NCBI GenBank assembly: GCA_017504335.1
Contig: JAFVRI010000064.1
Coordinates: 1 to 7,971 of the forward strand
Source: Clostridia bacterium
GTDB lineage: Bacteria > Bacillota > Clostridia > Oscillospirales > CAG-272
Reading direction: 5' to 3'
DNA length: 7,971 bases
The translations under genes were made by a program, and so were the position numbers. A model generated the notes under the pieces. That model was given only the letters and a program-made list of their open reading frames with translations, was not told the DNA's origin and ran no database searches. Of the stretch, positions 6,842 to 7,971 are shown in pieces. Each line of letters starts with the position of its first letter. Within the stretch, counting starts at the first letter, position 1.

Positions 6842-7819
6842 ATGGCAAAGAAGTGGACAGACCGTATGGCAACACCCATGCGGGATCCTGTGTGTGTTGA
6901 AAATATCGGTGAGCTATTCATGGATTCCGCAAAAATCAACATAATGCGACTTATGAACTGTGACGAAAAATACAAAAAGGGATGGGCTCCCAATTTTGAG
7001 CTTATAGAGGAATGGGAACGGCTCCTTCCTTTTTGCAAGGGCAGCGGTGTGGCTGCGCTTTATGAAGCGGAGCTTCGTTGGCTTGGAGTAGACCGCATGG
7101 AGCTGTACGACCGTTGGAACATTGGAGGAGACATGCTTCGTCTGATGGATCTATCCGAATTTTCCGCTCCGTCCGATCAAATTCATATAGACAGATTTGT
7201 GTCGGATTTTGCAAAATCCGATTCCGAAGAGAATGCTCCGCTATCTCGATTGATTTGCCAAATCGAAAAGCGGATAAAATCGTGCAAAAGCAAGGAATTC
7301 CACTTGATTCTTGAATGGTCCGGCACCTCGTTTCTACGACCGAATCCTCATGAGGCTGAACAGGCTCTTTTGCGCATGATTCGTGGCGAAAAATACAATG
7401 AGGAAGAGCGCTCAATGCTTTTGCTTCAGACGGTGATCCTTCTTGCGAAGCGGGTGAAAAAGCCCTTGGTTCTTCATCTGTACGGCAAGGATTCCTACGC
7501 CCCCGTCTTTGAGACTTGGGATTACCTTCGTGCCCATAAGCTCTTTTCGGGGCATCTGTTCTTCGGTATTTTCTTGGATACGGCGACCCTTGCTCACGAG
7601 GGGCTTTGCGACCGTTTCGGTGAATCCCTTCCCGAAGATCCCATCCTTCCTCACACCGAGCTGATCCTGACCGTTCCCGATTTTGCCGACGGACTTTCCG
7701 ACCGCCTTTCCGCTCTCTTCCGTCTCTATCCCCGCGGCGGCGTCACCTTCGGCGGTGTCCTGACCGATTCCCCCGCCTACTTTGTGGCAGACCGCGTGGC
7801 GTTGGAGTATTTGAATTAG
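6842..7819 (+). CDS. Truncated and diverged uronate isomerase (UxaC)-like protein, probably not a normal isomerase
   Basis: The product is 325 aa; UxaC proteins are about 465-470. From memory of the family, several blocks align in order. Residues 19-48 (VENIGELFMDS...NCDEKY) match the 'ENITELWL.GDHYKWRAMRANGVDEKY' region. Residues 51-93 match 'EKF.AWAETVP...LYHWTHLEL.RYFGI'. Residues 103-124 match '.LP.FRPDKA.NIDKP.F..Y', 135-160 the '..ALEKRIDFFHELG..VSDHGLD' region, and 164-215 'F.P.....AE.IF.KAL.GE.LS.EE' through 'MQLHIG' (here LVLHLYG, H212). Residues 303-324 match 'FVGMLTDSRSFLSY.RHEYFRRIL' (here LTDSP, D309). Lost are the N-terminal HxH metal ligands, the CTTDDP segment (about 60-70 residues deleted near 95-103), SDHGLD, the LTDSR arginine and the FGSAWWFND block. 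The TIM-barrel active site is therefore incomplete. A promoter and ribosome binding site precede it, so it looks expressed and possibly repurposed. No frameshift is seen. Confidence 0.7.
   Translation: MAKKWTDRMATPMRDPVCVENIGELFMDSAKINIMRLMNCDEKYKKGWAPNFELIEEWERLLPFCKGSGVAALYEAELRWLGVDRMELYDRWNIGGDMLRLMDLSEFSAPSDQIHIDRFVSDFAKSDSEENAPLSRLICQIEKRIKSCKSKEFHLILEWSGTSFLRPNPHEAEQALLRMIRGEKYNEEERSMLLLQTVILLAKRVKKPLVLHLYGKDSYAPVFETWDYLRAHKLFSGHLFFGIFLDTATLAHEGLCDRFGESLPEDPILPHTELILTVPDFADGLSDRLSALFRLYPRGGVTFGGVLTDSPAYFVADRVALEYLN
7202..7221. repeat. 20-bp perfect palindrome inside the UxaC-like gene
   Basis: TCGGATTTTGCAAAATCCGA reads identically on both strands, with no spacer. It codes for residues 121-127 (SDFAKSD plus one base) in a non-conserved linker of the protein. 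It could be a regulator site, a cruciform-prone spot or chance. Confidence 0.85.
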
Positions 7820-7853
7820 ACGCGAGGACGCGGAGGACGCGGGGGGATGCGGG
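7819..7853 (+). repeat. Imperfect 9-bp G-rich tandem repeat
   Basis: Immediately at the stop of the UxaC-like gene the unit GACGCGGRG recurs: GACGCGAG (7819-7826, one base short), GACGCGGAG (7827-7835), GACGCGGGG (7836-7844), then a decayed GGATGCGGG (7845-7853). It is clearly repetitive, but only three to four copies, and non-coding. Confidence 0.7.
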
Positions 7854-7883
7854 TCGCTTTTGAAAAAGCTCCGCAAAACTTTT
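7849..7883 (+). terminator. Imperfect hairpin, possible weak terminator or intergenic repeat element
   Basis: GCGG (7849-7852) can pair with CCGC (7871-7874), and GCTTTT (7856-7861) with AAAAGC (7864-7869), with a 3-nt/1-nt internal bulge between the stems. After it comes AAAACTTTTC instead of a clean T run, so termination would be weak. It sits 30 nt after the stop of the UxaC-like gene, where a terminator is expected. I have the impression that similar 'AAAAAGCTCCGCAAAACTTTT' stretches occur between genes of some Clostridia, so a dispersed repeat is an alternative. Confidence 0.4.
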
Positions 7884-7971
7884 CATTACAAAATATTTCT
7901 TGACCCTTGTGCATTGTCCTCGTCATTGTTTTTGTAAAAGAATATTCTTTTTTCTCTAAGGTAGAAATCCG
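7875..7971. other. Non-coding AT-rich end of the window with a 16-bp palindrome
   Basis: No convincing gene, start codon with ribosome binding site, or full promoter was found. A TTGACC (7900-7905) resembles a -35, but no acceptable -10 follows at 16-18 bp. AAAAGAATATTCTTTT (7936-7951) is a perfect 16-bp palindrome running into further T residues; it may be an operator or a weak AT-rich hairpin. The region is probably the upstream or downstream flank of a gene beyond the right edge. Confidence 0.5.

Noticed and set aside
6682..7038. N-terminal extension of the MBL hydrolase up to 7038
   Set aside because: The frame is open, but it passes through the promoter, an A/T tract and the divergent gene. 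Homology and the ribosome binding site both point to the ATG at 6681.
7900..7928. TTGACC as a promoter near the right edge
   Set aside because: No acceptable -10 hexamer lies 16-18 bp downstream.
1..7971. Defence island, phage, insertion sequence or CRISPR content
   Set aside because: No transposase, integrase, nuclease, toxin-antitoxin pair or spaced direct repeats were found. The MutS-like ATPase alone is not evidence of a defence system.

Overview
This window looks like a chromosomal segment from a Clostridia-type Firmicute, probably near the Oscillospiraceae/Ruminococcaceae. The evidence is strong purine-rich Shine-Dalgarno sequences, TATAAT promoters with extended -10 elements, middling GC, a bacterial-type GlnRS next to a long GluRS, and an Lrp regulator joined to a class I/II aminotransferase. 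The family assignment is inference from protein resemblance, not a database result. There is no phage, transposon, CRISPR array or tRNA/rRNA gene.

Layout. From 6681 leftward to base 1, all seven genes lie on the minus strand with gaps of 25 nt or less. In transcription order they are an MBL-fold hydrolase, gltX (GluRS), glnS (GlnRS), a small DUF1294 membrane protein, a MutS-related ATPase, an Lrp/AsnC regulator and a class I/II aminotransferase that runs off the left edge. A good promoter precedes the hydrolase and none is obvious further down, so the block reads as one operon. It joins tRNA charging with Glu and Gln, a MutS-like ATPase and amino-acid metabolism with its likely regulator.

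A 160-bp AT-rich intergenic region (6682-6841) holds two back-to-back promoters, both with TGGTATAAT and a 17-bp spacer. The rightward one drives a single plus-strand gene (6842-7819). Its 325-aa product appears to be a shortened, eroded relative of uronate isomerase (UxaC). The family's N-terminal HxH metal motif and the central CTTDDP segment are missing, while the later His and Asp are kept. This is the most unusual object here. The gene also contains a 20-bp perfect palindrome and shifts sharply in base composition along its length.

The last 152 bases (7820-7971) are non-coding as far as I can see. They hold G-rich 9-bp tandem repeats, an imperfect hairpin that may be a weak terminator or a dispersed intergenic repeat, and a 16-bp AT-rich palindrome. 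I found no clear new multi-gene system; the UxaC-like protein and the MutS-like ATPase are the parts that deserve follow-up.
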